A DNA stretch of 64,000 nucleotides, taken from assembly GCA_021613535.1 (NCBI GenBank), contig CP075492.1, positions 3,906,001 through 3,970,000 on the forward strand, given 5' to 3'. Within the stretch, counting starts at the first letter, position 1. Each line of letters begins with the position of its first letter. Positions 1 through 11,376 of this stretch are shown here, piece after piece. The DNA comes from Adineta vaga. Lineage: Eukaryota; Rotifera. Below the pieces are notes generated by a model. That model made no database searches and was not told where the DNA came from. It was given only the letters and a program-made list of their open reading frames with translations. Made by a program: the position numbers and the translations under genes.

Positions 1-362
1 AATCCCATATAAACTCCATAGAGATAACTATCTTGATGAGAATAGTACGAATCATTTCCATTTGAATAAGCTGGAACATTGGATGATGCAACACCAAGTT
101 TAGCATTGTATGGAGCAAGTTTTTTGTCAACGGTCGATCGTTTTTCTATGAAAAGAAATAAAATATTTCAAATGAACATTTTTCAAAATTCAAAATCAAT
201 GATTCTAATAAAAACAAACGATAATCAACCTTTTAATAATTGAGAATATGGTAATTTCAAAGACTTTTGATTGACATCAATATTCGATACACGTGTTAAG
301 TCTGTACATTGAGAATATTGATAAATAACAGTTAGGAAGCAGAATAAGAGGATAAGCTTCAT
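1..362 (-). CDS. Secreted CHAP-domain amidase, glutathionylspermidine/trypanothione amidase-like (5' part, runs off the window)
   Basis: Two exons are visible on the minus strand, 362-230 and 145 to the window edge, with a GT-AG intron at 229-146. The first exon encodes a hydrophobic leader (MKLILLFCFLTVIYQYSQC), so the product is probably secreted. The second exon contains KLAPYNAKLG, VPAYSNGNDS and a segment ending GVYMG. Their order and spacing resemble the start of the CHAP amidase domain of glutathionylspermidine synthetase/amidase and trypanothione synthetase, where an APFG..LG block, a V.IYS block and a YMG block precede the catalytic Cys in a WQCVEFARR-like motif. That Cys lies beyond the window, so activity cannot be judged. 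An in-frame Met 48 bases upstream (408-410) is an alternative start but would put a charged stretch before the leader. The family is mainly bacterial and kinetoplastid, so acquisition by transfer is likely, though inferred. Confidence 0.55.
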
Positions 363-1150
363 TATAAGACGTCTTCGATAACTGAGACAAAAAGGAAATC
401 GTCGAGTCATGGCATCATATCAGAAAAAGAAGAACAAGAATATGTCAAGAAATCCCGTTGGTTAATATCTTTTACGAATGGAAACCATGAAGAAAAAACT
501 GTCGATAGAAAGCGCTAGATTTCTTTCTGAACAACATAATGCGAATTTTCAAATAAAAGATCGAATAAAACAAAAATAACATACATACCCATCGTAAAAA
601 CAAATAACTATATTGAAAATATCAGGTGAATAAATCATCATTATCATTAATGAATCGATATAATATACCACCTGTATAGTGTGCTTGTAAGTAAACAAAT
701 ATACAGCAACGATATAAATAAAAAGTGTATCATCGAAATTATAAATTTTCGCGCGTACACACGTTTCAAATATGAATAACAATATTTCGTATAACTTATT
801 CAAAAGTTTGACCATTAGCGCCCTCTGTTTTTATTTTGTTCATTCAGTAAATATTCGTCAGGGATTTATTGAAAATTATTGATAGTTCAAGAGAAATTGC
901 GTGAGATGTATTGCAAATAAAATGTGAACATTAAGAATCATCATAGAAAATGTGCATACTAAATAAGAATGCGTATATAACTTCTTATCGAATACTAACT
1001 CTGACATTATAGTCATGAGTATTATATTTAATATCAAGCATTGAATTACCTTGTATCTCATATAAAAACTTATTGACCTAAGGAATAAGTTGATGCAAAT
1101 ACTTAAATATATATTCTTTGGTTATTCAGTACAAGATATTTCGAAAACAA
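363..1150. other. Intergenic, no gene seen
   Basis: AT-rich spacer between the divergent CHAP amidase and pentapeptide genes. It should hold both promoters. I see no coding similarity, RNA gene or clear repeat in it. Confidence 0.5.
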
Positions 1151-2461
1151 ATGATCGCAACAACCGATTTACGTGAAAAGAAGGGGAAGAGAAAACGATG
1201 GTCAACATTCGCGAAGTGGATTCAATTTATAGGTCAAATTAGTGTGACAATTGCGATTGCTATTTATGCTATATTTGAAAATAATCGTGATAAATCTATA
1301 GCAGAACAAAATCGTCAACAAGAAATGTGGATTGCTAATGAAACACGTTTTAAAGATTATTCTATAGCCGAATCGAATCGTCTTCATGATTTATACATGG
1401 CTGATGAGAAACAAAAAGATGATATTTTCAATGATTATCATCATTTTCTTGGTGAAACAATCATTCAATATGGTTTACAATTAAATCATAGTGCCGTAAG
1501 ATATGCAGTTCGATATAAAACTTTAGCAGCACTTAAATTACTCGATCCTTCACGTCGAACATATCTGATTGAATCATTAATTGAAATGAAATTAGTTTCT
1601 TATATTGATGAATTATCTGAATTTAATTTATCACCAATTATTGATTTAAGGACAGGAAATTTAACTGGCGTTGATTTAAGTGGAAAAGATATTGGAAATA
1701 TCAATCGGATCTGTTTAGCATTCGATCAAACGATATTAAATGATGCATCATTTCATCGAACCTATCTCCATGGATCATCATTCATAGAAACGAAATTGAA
1801 TAATGCCGATTTTTCATACAGTGATAATCAATACGATGAAAGATGTAAAAAACAGGATGATTTTATGTTTTCAACTAGTTTTGCCAAATCTCAAATGGTC
1901 AATGTTAATTTTTCTCATACAGAATTTCGACAGATTGATTTTTCTTTTGCTAATATGTTTCGTGCCGATTTAAGTTATTCGAACTTAATCGATCGAGTCT
2001 TTTTTTCGAATACAATTTTAAATTCTGCTCGATTGTATCACTTGAAAATTTTGAGTAAATTAACATTGTTTGGAAATACACAAATGATCGGTGTCGATGC
2101 ACGATATGCAATAATTACTGAAGCAACATTTCAAGGAGCAAATCTTATTAATAGTTCATTAAATTATGCAAAATTTTATAATTCATCATTTGGAAATTCC
2201 AATATGACCAATTGTCAATTGTTTAATGTCGAATTAATCAATGTACATTTCACAAATACAATTTTAATCAATGCAAATTTGAGTCATTTAGTATGTCTAT
2301 CCGAATGTTCATTTGTTGGTGCAATTGTCATCGGAGTTTCTTTATTCAATGCGAGCATTCTCAATAGTGATCTTAGAAATGCAAAATTTACTGAAGAACA
2401 ATTAGCAGAAGTTAAATCATTTGCAGGATCAATTCTACCAAATGGAACTCGAGTTGTTTAG
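1151..2461 (+). CDS. Membrane-anchored pentapeptide-repeat protein
   Basis: Single-exon gene of 436 aa starting at the ATG at 1151; the frame is open further upstream but without an ATG. A basic stretch (GKRKRW) precedes one membrane helix (about residues 25-43, FIGQISVTIAIAIYAIF). Next come two similar segments around SIAEQNRQQEMWIANE and SIAESNRLHDLYMADE, which look like a charged helical stalk. From about residue 170 to the C terminus runs a long series of A(D/N)LSxx-type pentapeptides such as LTGVDLSGKD, LNNADF, FRADLSYSN, LINANLSHL and ILNSDLRNAKF, which should form a quadrilateral beta-helix. It ends with an EEQL segment typical of the C-terminal cap. Pentapeptide proteins with an N-terminal helix are abundant in bdelloid genomes. 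The molecular role is unknown; I infer a membrane-tethered scaffold. Confidence 0.85.
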   Translation: MIATTDLREKKGKRKRWSTFAKWIQFIGQISVTIAIAIYAIFENNRDKSIAEQNRQQEMWIANETRFKDYSIAESNRLHDLYMADEKQKDDIFNDYHHFLGETIIQYGLQLNHSAVRYAVRYKTLAALKLLDPSRRTYLIESLIEMKLVSYIDELSEFNLSPIIDLRTGNLTGVDLSGKDIGNINRICLAFDQTILNDASFHRTYLHGSSFIETKLNNADFSYSDNQYDERCKKQDDFMFSTSFAKSQMVNVNFSHTEFRQIDFSFANMFRADLSYSNLIDRVFFSNTILNSARLYHLKILSKLTLFGNTQMIGVDARYAIITEATFQGANLINSSLNYAKFYNSSFGNSNMTNCQLFNVELINVHFTNTILINANLSHLVCLSECSFVGAIVIGVSLFNASILNSDLRNAKFTEEQLAEVKSFAGSILPNGTRVV

Positions 2462-2932
2462 TATTGTTCTTCGTTTATATCTCAATAAATATTCAATCTA
2501 ATTCTTAATGACAACTGTATTAGTTTTAGTGCCTTGTCATAGAACAACTATGTTCGTGTCATTCGCGAGAAAAACCTTGACGAGTATTCTGTCATTTACA
2601 TATTAAATATAATTAATGATAAAATACATTGAGAGTTTATTTTTTCTCTTCTAAATGAAAAATCATGTTATAGAAATATTTGCTTTCAAAATAGTTATCT
2701 TATAAGCTTTAAACTTGATTGAATCATGTCTACACATCCTCCACATTTTGTTGTTAGTCGTAGGCAGATGGATATATTTATTCTCAATATCATAGGAAAA
2801 AAAAGAGTCGAGAAGAAAGAAGAAAAGTCGACAAAAACATGTCCACCCTCGTTGTTCGTAGCATTTATTATACATAAATATACTCTTTGCCTGTTGTTGT
2901 ATTACTGTCGAGAGGAAATTCGAAGCTCGAGA
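2462..2932. other. Intergenic, no gene seen
   Basis: Spacer between the pentapeptide gene and the EF-hand gene. It carries the 3' UTR (AATAAA at about 2484) and the EF-hand promoter. Open frames here are short and low-complexity. Confidence 0.5.
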
Positions 2933-3582
2933 ATGTCGAAGTTAATTCAAGCAAAAAAGAAAATAGCTGTTGCTTTGTCACCAAAATTATTTGCGTTCGG
3001 TGGAGGAACAAAACCAGTTTCACAATTATTATTTAATAAATATGATACAGATCAAAGTGGTACGTATTTAATTGAATTTTCAATGATTGTTTCTTTTTTT
3101 TTTAATTATTTGTCAGTTGTTTAGGATTAATTTCTGTCGATGAACTTCGTTTTCTTTGTTATGATATGGGATATTTTCTATCCGATGCTCAACTTGATTG
3201 GGCACGAACATTAATTGATAAGGATGGAAGTGGAGAAATAAGTTATAAAGAATTTTCTTCTTGGTGGCAAAATCCTTTACGTTTCGATCATTTACTATTA
3301 ACAGATGATCAATTGAGTAAATTACATCAAATAACTGATCTATTTCGTTCATTTGATAAGAAAAATCAAGGTGAATTGGATAAGAAACAATTTAACGAAC
3401 TTTTTCAAGAATTAATTCAACAAAAATTAATGGAAGAAAATCAAGCGAATCAATTTGATGAAATTGATCGAAGTAATGATGGAAAAATCAATTTTAATGA
3501 ATTAATTGCTTGGTTTTATGATCAAAGAGTTTTGGAGAAGATGGGTGTCCTACCCGAGAAGAAAGATGAAGATCAAAAATAA
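2933..3582 (+). CDS. Four-EF-hand calcium-binding protein
   Basis: Two exons, 2933-3059 and 3125-3582, with a 65-base GT-AG intron that interrupts the first calcium loop after DQSG. The spliced product is 194 aa. Four EF-hands follow in order: KYDTDQSGLISVDEL, DKDGSGEISYKEF, FDKKNQGELDKKQF and IDRSNDGKINFNEL. Loops 1, 2 and 4 have the usual acidic residues at positions 1, 3, 5 and 12. Loop 3 has Asn-Gln and ends in Phe rather than Glu, so it may bind weakly. The N terminus is basic and has no signal peptide or helix. The layout is calmodulin-like, but the protein is longer and is not calmodulin itself. The target is unknown. Confidence 0.88.
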
Positions 3583-3992
3583 AAATAGTTTTTTATGTTT
3601 ATTCAGGCATTTTGTACAAAAATAAATAAATTCTTTTATCAACGGAAGTATTTTCTTATCCGTCGGAAACTTTGAAATTGATAACAAAAAAAGAAAGTCC
3701 GGAGAATAAGTTTTGTTGTAAAACACAGAACGTTCTGTTAGAATATTTGCATTTGATCCATACACGTGGAAGATATACTTGAGAGGAAAGAACGAAAAAA
3801 AAAAATAAGCGAAAATAAATTTTCATTTGCTGATGTGAAGGACATAATAAGTCACTTGATGAGTAGTGTGTTGTCAGAAGTATAAAAGGTAAGATGTTTA
3901 TACAAAAACACTTCTTTTTTTCTCGACGTTATCATAAATCTAAACCTTTCCGTATATTTTGCCTTTTGTTTGTTTGTTTAGAATCTGCTCAG
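3583..3992 (+). promoter_or_regulatory. Intergenic plus 5' UTR intron of the SEC14 gene
   Basis: The first 300 bases are intergenic. A GT-AG intron (3889-3981; donor GTAAGA, acceptor TTTGTTTAG) lies just before the SEC14 start. The ATG at 3894 is therefore intronic and the ATG at 3993 is the likely start. Confidence 0.6.
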
Positions 3993-5123
3993 ATGACAAC
4001 AAATGATCCCGGTCATATCAGTAAGTTGAAGAAATTGAATAATCAAATAATTTTATTCTATATAGATAATCTTGACAGAAGTCAAATCGATGCATTGAAA
4101 GGTTTATGGTTACTTTTCGATAAATCATTTCGTAATTCGGATAAACCGATTGATCCGGCTTTTGAAGCGGAAATTTTTCTTGCAAGTGGCTATGATAATC
4201 CAGATATGATTTTACTTCGATGGCTTCGAGCAAAAAAATGGGATATTCAAAGTGCTTATCGACAATTTTTTGATACAATTAAATGGAGACAAGAATGGCG
4301 AGTGAATGATCTTGTTGCGAAGGGTGAACTCGATCTTTGCTATGAGGAAATACAATCCGGAAAAAGTTATTTTACCGGTCCGGATAAAGCTGGTCGTCCA
4401 ATCAATTACGTATCAGTTAAAGATCATATCAAAGGACAATTTTCCGCTGAATCAACAGAAAAACTAACAATTTTCACAATGGAAACTGGTCGAAAACTAC
4501 TGCAACCACCACATGAATCAGTCACTGTTATTTTCGATATGACTGGTTTTGGTTTAAAAAATATGGATTATCCACATCTAAAATTTCTTATTAATCTTTT
4601 ACAAAATTATTATCCTGAATCATTTTCTCTCGGACTGATTATCAATGCACCATGGGTATTCAATGGCTGTTGGTATATTATTAAACCATGGTTAGATCCA
4701 GTTGTTGAAAGTAAAATTCATTTCATTAATAATTTAAATGACTTAGCACAATTTATTGATCCATCGGTTTTACCAAAACAATTAAATGGAACACAAGCGG
4801 AATTTAAATATATTCCACCGACGGATGAAGATATTGAGATGTTAAATACTTTTCGAAATGATCAACTAGGGAAATTGAAAGCTGAAGAAGCACATCGAAA
4901 TGTCGTACAGAAATATTTAAAAATAACCGAAAGATGGATTCATGGAGATGATACGGTTGAAATCTTAGAAGAAAGAAAACAAGCGACAAAAGAATTACGT
5001 GATGCTTATGAACAACTTGTTCCATATGTGAGTACAAGAACGCATTATCATCGAACAGGTGCTATTCAGGAACCAATATTTGATATAGTTTATCGAAGAA
5101 TTAAAGAAAATTTAGAGAAATAA
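3993..5123 (+). CDS. SEC14-like (CRAL-TRIO) lipid-transfer protein
   Basis: Two coding exons, 3993-4020 and 4066-5123, give 361 aa. The 45-base intron (4021-4065; GTAAGT donor, CTATATAG acceptor) is a multiple of three with no stop. Splicing it yields a family-typical start, GHINNLDRSQIDALKGLW. The CRAL-TRIO N domain contains LRWLRAKKWDIQSAYRQF. The lipid-binding CRAL-TRIO domain follows, with DKAGRPINYVSVKDH, VTVIFDMTGFGLKNMDYP, NYYPESFSLGLIINAPWVF and a C-terminal DPSVLPKQLNG. The tail of about 90 residues after it has no GOLD domain. The likely role is phosphatidylinositol/phosphatidylcholine exchange in the cytosol and at Golgi membranes. The closest grouping is the compact fungal/animal Sec14 type; the exact orthologue is not assigned. 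Confidence 0.9.
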   Translation: MTTNDPGHISKLKKLNNQIILFYIDNLDRSQIDALKGLWLLFDKSFRNSDKPIDPAFEAEIFLASGYDNPDMILLRWLRAKKWDIQSAYRQFFDTIKWRQEWRVNDLVAKGELDLCYEEIQSGKSYFTGPDKAGRPINYVSVKDHIKGQFSAESTEKLTIFTMETGRKLLQPPHESVTVIFDMTGFGLKNMDYPHLKFLINLLQNYYPESFSLGLIINAPWVFNGCWYIIKPWLDPVVESKIHFINNLNDLAQFIDPSVLPKQLNGTQAEFKYIPPTDEDIEMLNTFRNDQLGKLKAEEAHRNVVQKYLKITERWIHGDDTVEILEERKQATKELRDAYEQLVPYVSTRTHYHRTGAIQEPIFDIVYRRIKENLEK

Positions 5124-5337
5124 GTTTTTGTGATTTTGTTTTTTCATTGTTAAAAAAAATTTGAATTGATTATTTTTTTTCGGATATGGCAAATCAGTCT
5201 TTTCAGTAAATTAAATGAAATTCTAATAAAAATATCAAATACCGATGTTATCAATCGAACTCTTTCTAGAGTTTATTCAAAGGAGAAGAAGAAGAGAATA
5301 GGTTTCTTATTCGAGATGTTGGCAAGAACAAAGTTCA

Positions 5338-6772
5338 TTATTTGGAATTCTTTGATGTGAAAATGTAAGGATGTTCCTCGGTTGGACAGATAATATTTTC
5401 TCCATGATGCCATTCCCACAATTTTTCACCAACTGGTTCTAGCATATTATTCCATAAGGATAATGCTGCTTTCGAATGACCTTTACCTAAGAAAAGGATT
5501 CGATTATTTTGAGAAAGATTTCCTTAAAATAAATCTTACCACTAAAATGAAAACAATCAGGAGCAAAGTAACTGAAATCAAGTTTACCATCCAATGTTCT
5601 CGGAAGTTTTGTATGAGCCATAAAAGGTTGAATAACTACAGTAAAATCGTCACGTGTATCGTAACGACCTGTATTAACTAAATCAATTAAATATTGATGA
5701 TATTTTGGAATCCAATCGTTCAATGTTTGATTTTGTTCTTGAGATGGAAAAGCAGCACATGGACATGTTCTTTTATGAAGTAATCGACAAACTGGTCCAC
5801 CAGAATTCAGGTCTTGAACGCCACGAACATCAAATACAAGAACAAGATTAACGAGAGCACGTGGTAAATTAGCATGAAGATAATTTAATGTTTCATTAAT
5901 ATAACTTGTATAATTCTCTGGACTATGTTGTCCTTGAGGTTCTTTACAAAAAATACATAAATCATTTCCCTAGGTGAAGAAAATTGCGTATTGAAAGATA
6001 ATATCTATGTTTTGAAAATGAACGTATACTTACACCAACAAAAAGTGTAATAACTTTCCAATCGTTTTTTAAATCACAATATTTATTTGAATTGAATCGT
6101 TCAATAAGAATACGAGCTTGATCAATCATATGAATAGAACGATCACCAGATTTTGCTACACGGATTTGAAATAGAAGAAAGAATTTCGAGAATCAATCAT
6201 TTTCTTACCAACATTAAGATTATTGTGTGTTGAATTTTGACCTTTAAGAAATATAACTGATGATTTTGTTGAATAACCTTTTAATGTATTATCATCAAAT
6301 TGACGAACAATGTTTGGTAATGAAAGAACTCGATTAAATGTATAATCACCACCAATCGACCAAGATGCACCTAGAACAGTATAATGTTAACTCAAATTTC
6401 TCAAAGAAAATCTTTACCTCGATTTTCAAAAAATAATCCCACTGGTGTAAGTGCATGAGCTCCTAAGCCAGCTGTTAAACTATCACCTAATGCTCCAACA
6501 CATTTAACATCACTTGGCCGTAATGCATGTACTGATGTTGGAATTGATGTTTGATTTACTTTTAATTTAGGACATGGAAAAGCATCATGTGATTTGCCGT
6601 ATAAATAATCTGGTTGCGAGAATAATTCAGCTGACCATTGAGCATAATCTTCAAGAAATTGTTCATCACGACTAAGTTCTTCAATATAATCGATATATTC
6701 TGTTACATTGAATGAAGATGTATTTGAAATGATGAAAATAAATATGGTTAAACAAACACACAAAAATCTCAT
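5338..6772 (-). CDS. Phospholipase B1-like GDSL lipase, secreted
   Basis: Five exons on the minus strand: 6772-6418, 6370-6209, 6155-6034, 5969-5540 and 5486-5338. All introns are GT-AG and 47-64 bases; the product is 405 aa. A signal peptide ([20 protein letters not shown]) is followed by the GDSL block [13 protein letters not shown] near residue 96, then [17 protein letters not shown] (block III) and a C-terminal [15 protein letters not shown] that supplies the catalytic Asp-x-x-His. The last residues, [16 protein letters not shown], are diagnostic of the animal PLB1 repeat. Mammalian PLB1 has four tandem lipase repeats and a membrane anchor. This is a single-repeat secreted form, as in many invertebrates. 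It should hydrolyse phospholipids at sn-2 and then sn-1 outside the cell. All catalytic blocks are intact. Confidence 0.93.
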
Positions 6773-7153
6773 GGTTCTGAATGTTGCTGAAACAAACATT
6801 TAGTTTTGAAATTCATTTAAAAAGGTAATATAAAAACATTCGATAAAAAGATAATGATATCACATGATATGAATAAAGAACGTAGTCAGAGTTTACATAC
6901 TTTTAATACGAAATTTTGACATACTAACCTAGATAATATTTCGTTTTGTTGCAAGAAGTATCCTTTGCTTTTATTTCTATTAACATTTGAGAAAGAATTA
7001 TTATGAAAATAGTTTATATGAATAAATGAAGATTCATAAAACAACATGTATAGAAAGATAGAGAGAATAAAAGAAAGTAAATCATAATTATTCAGGATAA
7101 TAATGCTTAAGATTAAATGCAATGAAGAAATCATCTGAAAAATATCAAATGAT
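6773..7153. other. Intergenic, no gene seen
   Basis: Spacer between phospholipase B and the aldo-keto reductase pseudogene. A TTTGTTTCAG near 6785-6795 on the minus strand could be the acceptor of a 5' UTR intron of the lipase gene. Confidence 0.4.
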
Positions 7154-7980
7154 TTATGTCTTCTTTGGAGCTGAATCAGCAAAGAAATTATCAACTAGAC
7201 CTTGAGGATAACGTTCACCATGTACATCAGCTTTTTCACAGGCTTCACGGATCTTCTTCACTTCTTCTTTGCTAATGTTGTTAGTTGATCAACCAAACAA
7301 TTTCAAATTTTTTGAAAATTTTTCTTGAGAAAACCGAGGTCAAATTCTTCGGTAATCATCTTGGTCGAAATCATCTAGACTCTCGATTTGTCCAGTGAGC
7401 TACCTAATTCTCGACATGTTTTCAAAAGACCAATATCATCTCGTTCGATATCTAAACTAAATGGTGAATATTCACTTTGTACACAAGCAGTTGGATGAAC
7501 AGCATATGCTCGACGAAGTGTAGCTCTTGAACATTCAGATAACCCTAGATATTTCACTTTACCAGCATCGACAAGTTCTTTCAAGACAGTAACTGTTTCT
7601 TCGATTGGCACCGTTTTGTCAATACGATGTGCATCGCCACGAACTGAAAACAATCCTTCCGGAGAGACAACATTAGCAAATTTAGTTGCCAAGAAAACCT
7701 GCAATTGACAAAGTGTTAATGAAAATTTAAGTGAAACATGTAACTAACTCTTTCACGTTGTTCGGAATATTTCTTGAAATATTTGCCTAATAAATCTTCA
7801 TTATCAGCGTAAATATTTGTACTATCAAAATAAGTATACAACCGAGTTCATTATTGCACGATCAAAAACTTTGAATCGTTCTTCATCCTGTGCATATTTT
7901 CCAAGTGGCACCGACAAACCCATCGCTCCAAAACCGATCACTGAGACTTGTGGTTTATTTTTTCCTAATTGACTAGTAGG
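7154..7980 (-). pseudogene. Aldo-keto reductase pseudogene (bacterial/fungal-type AKR)
   Basis: Read on the minus strand, clear AKR blocks appear in the right order but in broken frames: [98 protein letters not shown], then [26 protein letters not shown] and a final SKEEVKKIREACEKADV. The damage is a frameshift before NELGCTYFD, loss of the ~25-residue segment between RGDA and HRID that normally holds the DLYYQ strand, loss of VIAYSPLGRGF after ELG with a frameshift, in-frame stops after YRRI and KLFG, and loss of most of the C-terminal NADP-binding half. One intron (about 7701-7750) still has good splice signals, so the gene was spliced before it died. The parent would have been an NADPH-dependent aldehyde/ketone reductase. 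Confidence 0.88.
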
Positions 7981-10900
7981 AATTTTTTACATTCTTTTAT
8001 TTCACCTTCACAGAACAAAATACAGTGATAAATCTAAAAGTAAATAGACTGTGTTTGTTTTATAAAAATACATGAAGAAATACTTATTTTTGGCTTTACA
8101 TTCAATGAAAGAAAATGTTTGTCTACGTAATGGCAATGCGAAGCAAGACAGAAAGAACATGTATGTACGTAAGTGCATTGAGTATGGAACACATCGTACT
8201 TTATCGTTCTGACAGAATGCGTTTTAGTGTTGTGATCAATATGTTTATTATATAAATTGTTTCTTCAAATTTTGCTTAAATGAAAACAGATATGATTGTC
8301 AACAAAAGATCCTCAACATTTTTCGTTGATCTTTGTTGCTATTAATTTTCAATTATCGCACAATTTGCCATACTATTCAAAATCTCAATGATAGTGAATA
8401 CTCATTCTCTTGATAGATCATTTCAAAACTCATCTATCACTTTCCAAAGATATCTATGAGAGATTTCAATTAAGATTAGTATACAATCATATGAACGTAG
8501 TATTGATTATCAATCGCTTGAATATTGAAATGAAAAGAAATACATTATTTTCATTTCTATTTCAGTTATATAAACATATGATATGATTCTATGAACAAAA
8601 GAAAAAATATTTTCTACCGATTACTTTTTAGTTAATTGAAAGCATATTCCTTTTTCTCATAAAAATACCCGGAAAAAAAACTTCTTATTTTCTACTTCAA
8701 TTTGAAAAATAACTAATAAAAAAAGCTTTTCATGTTGCTAAATGATGCATAGACACACAATACATTGCTTACATATATATGAATGCATTTTTCTCTTCGG
8801 AAAAGTAATTTAAAACGTGACGTAAATTTTACTTCTTTTAACAAATTGCTTTGTTCGTTGGAGAATTTTTTTCTCTCTCACTCTCTTTAAATGCATCTCA
8901 CGCCTTCTGACGACTTCTTCTATTTGAAAAGTAAAAGGAAAAATTTTCTTTATTGTCAAGTTATATTACGTTTCGTATTTATTTTCTTTTTGAGGTCAAA
9001 TATATATTTTCATCGTATGATCAAAGATTTAGCTGAATAATAAATCGAAAGAATGAACTTTTTCTCATGATCAAAAGTTCAAGATGTTCTTCTTATTTCT
9101 ATACAAGAAGAAAAAAAAGAAAGAATAATGATTTGATTTAGCAGCGAACAACAGTATTGTTGAGTAACACATAGAAACAGAATAGAATAAAGGCATATTC
9201 AATTTAGTTCTTGCATTCGATTCTTTCTCTCTCTCTTTTTTGTCCTTTGAATAGTAATGCAACAGCATGAGTTAAAATGACAATTATTTTCGCGTTTAAA
9301 AATCCATTGATGCATTGACCAATATTTGTATTTGATAATATATAGCAGAGCACATTTGTGTATACCTTGTCTTTATTCATCGCTTTTTATCAATATATTT
9401 TTCGACTAAATATTTGTAAGAAAAACAAAGCAATGCGTCAACATTTGCTTTCAATACTTCTATGCATCTTTACTCATTAATCTTGTTCTTTTTCAATTAA
9501 TTTTAGGAGATAGAAAAAAACAGATGCGCTCATTTTTAATTATTCGAAAAAGAACATATTTGTGTTGACAAACGCGTGACATTTATTCGCGTAGTTTTTT
9601 TTATCAGGAGGAGTATTATTCATTCACCGTCATCGTCCATCATTATCATCATCGAACTAGTATTTTTTGATTATTCATCAAAATACATTTCGTCTCCACT
9701 TGAATATATTATTGATTGGCACATTCATTCCTATATCGGTATGTATTGACCACATTTTCGTGTTTTAAATATAGTTTTTGCGTATATACTTATTTCTTTT
9801 TCTGATTGACAAGAGACAAGAAAAAAATGAATAAGTTTCACTTGAACGATTTTTACTTTCTATATTCTATATCGATACACTAACAATCCCACGCAATGTT
9901 CTAGTCACTCTGATCCGATACATATACCTGATCGACAGATGTATGTTGGTTGTCAATGTATATTTCTTTTTCTTTCGTTCTCTTTCTTTTGCATATTTAA
10001 TCATATGTAGAAGTATTTGTTATTGCTCTATGTTGAATGTAGTTGTCAAAGGAGAGAAAAATAAACACATTGATGTCAATTCTATACATGCCTGTTAGTT
10101 TCAGTTGCTAATGGTGAAATTGAATGCTTGAGTGATAGAAAAATTGGAACGATAAGTCAGAAAATGCACTTTCGAATGTGCACATATGGTTTTTTTATGA
10201 CGAAAAAATATACATAATTCAGAATGAATTTGATATTTATCGAGAAAAAAGATCAATCCTTCCAGATTGAGAACACTTAGAACTAACATTTTATCACTTC
10301 ATCCTTGTGATTCTAAAAGATCATTCTAGTTTATGCCTATGTCGCAAAGTAAATAAATCAAATTTGATTTCTATTTTTAGTGAGTAATGAAATGAAAGTT
10401 CTTTTCATGAATCATTGTATCGCAGTAACCATAGCTTTCTTTTCTCCTCTATTACAATGCATAAAAAAATATATTGCTCAATACAGAACAACGTAACTAT
10501 GTGACGTAGATTGTCAAAACGTATAGAAAGAGAAAAGAATAATAATGCATTTCTCTCGAATGATCTAAAGCAATGTTATATAAATGTTCGTCCGAATAAT
10601 TTCAATATGATTTTCTTGAAACTGTCCAGATATTCGACATTTTCAATCAATTCATATCTCGTAGAACCTTGGAAATAAAACAATTTATCTTTCCAGGTAA
10701 AACTTTTCTTGGATTAGTTGGTTAGACTCTTGAAACGCATCGATTCAAATAGGAAATTAATGTTTAGTAAAGAGTACATGACATATGCTTAATCCTTAAG
10801 CAGAAAGAATGATTTATTTTGTAAGAAATCTAACAGAGTATATTATTTACTTTTGGAATAGAGTAAAACTTTGAGATCTAATTCCAGCTGAAATTTTCAA

Positions 10901-11376
10901 TGGTTTTAATCGAAAATCTATGAATAAGTATATATTTTACAGAAATGTAATCTGCCTATATTTACAATAATATCGAAAACTGAAGAACAGAAAAACTCAT
11001 TTGATTTATCGAATGTCTTTTTTTCATATACAAGTCGTCGTTTTCCTTGTTAGTATTTGTTCTTGTTCTCTATAGGTAAATCATTAGTTTCTCCCTTCCG
11101 GTCGCTCAAGTAGACGAGTGCAAAAAAGAAAGAGAAACGAGAGAAAAGAAAATTTCTTCTTCGCTCGCCCTAAAAATTTGTAAAAAGAAAATATTGAGTC
11201 AATACATTTAATTTACATATATGGTACCCGATAGTCTAACAATCATATGACATAGCATAAGAACATGTGTATTCAATCATAGAAGTGAATGACAAAGTGT
11301 TTGAAGACTTTTGAAAATAGTTCATAATCGATTTTGTTTTAGGTAATTAACTAGTCGATTCTTACTTGTTTAAAAA
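7981..11376. other. Long gene-poor stretch
   Basis: About 3.4 kb with no recognisable exon, RNA gene or transposon. Open frames are short and low-complexity (for example Lys/Glu- and Phe-rich around 9070-9270). It ends with a TTTTGTTTTAG at 11332-11342 that could be the acceptor of a 5' UTR intron for the glycosyltransferase at 11377. Distal regulatory DNA is possible but not shown. Confidence 0.45.

Noticed and set aside
3894-3992. ATG at 3894 as the start of the SEC14 gene
   Set aside because: It lies inside a GT-AG intron (3889-3981); the extra residues are Phe/Arg-rich and unlike the family.
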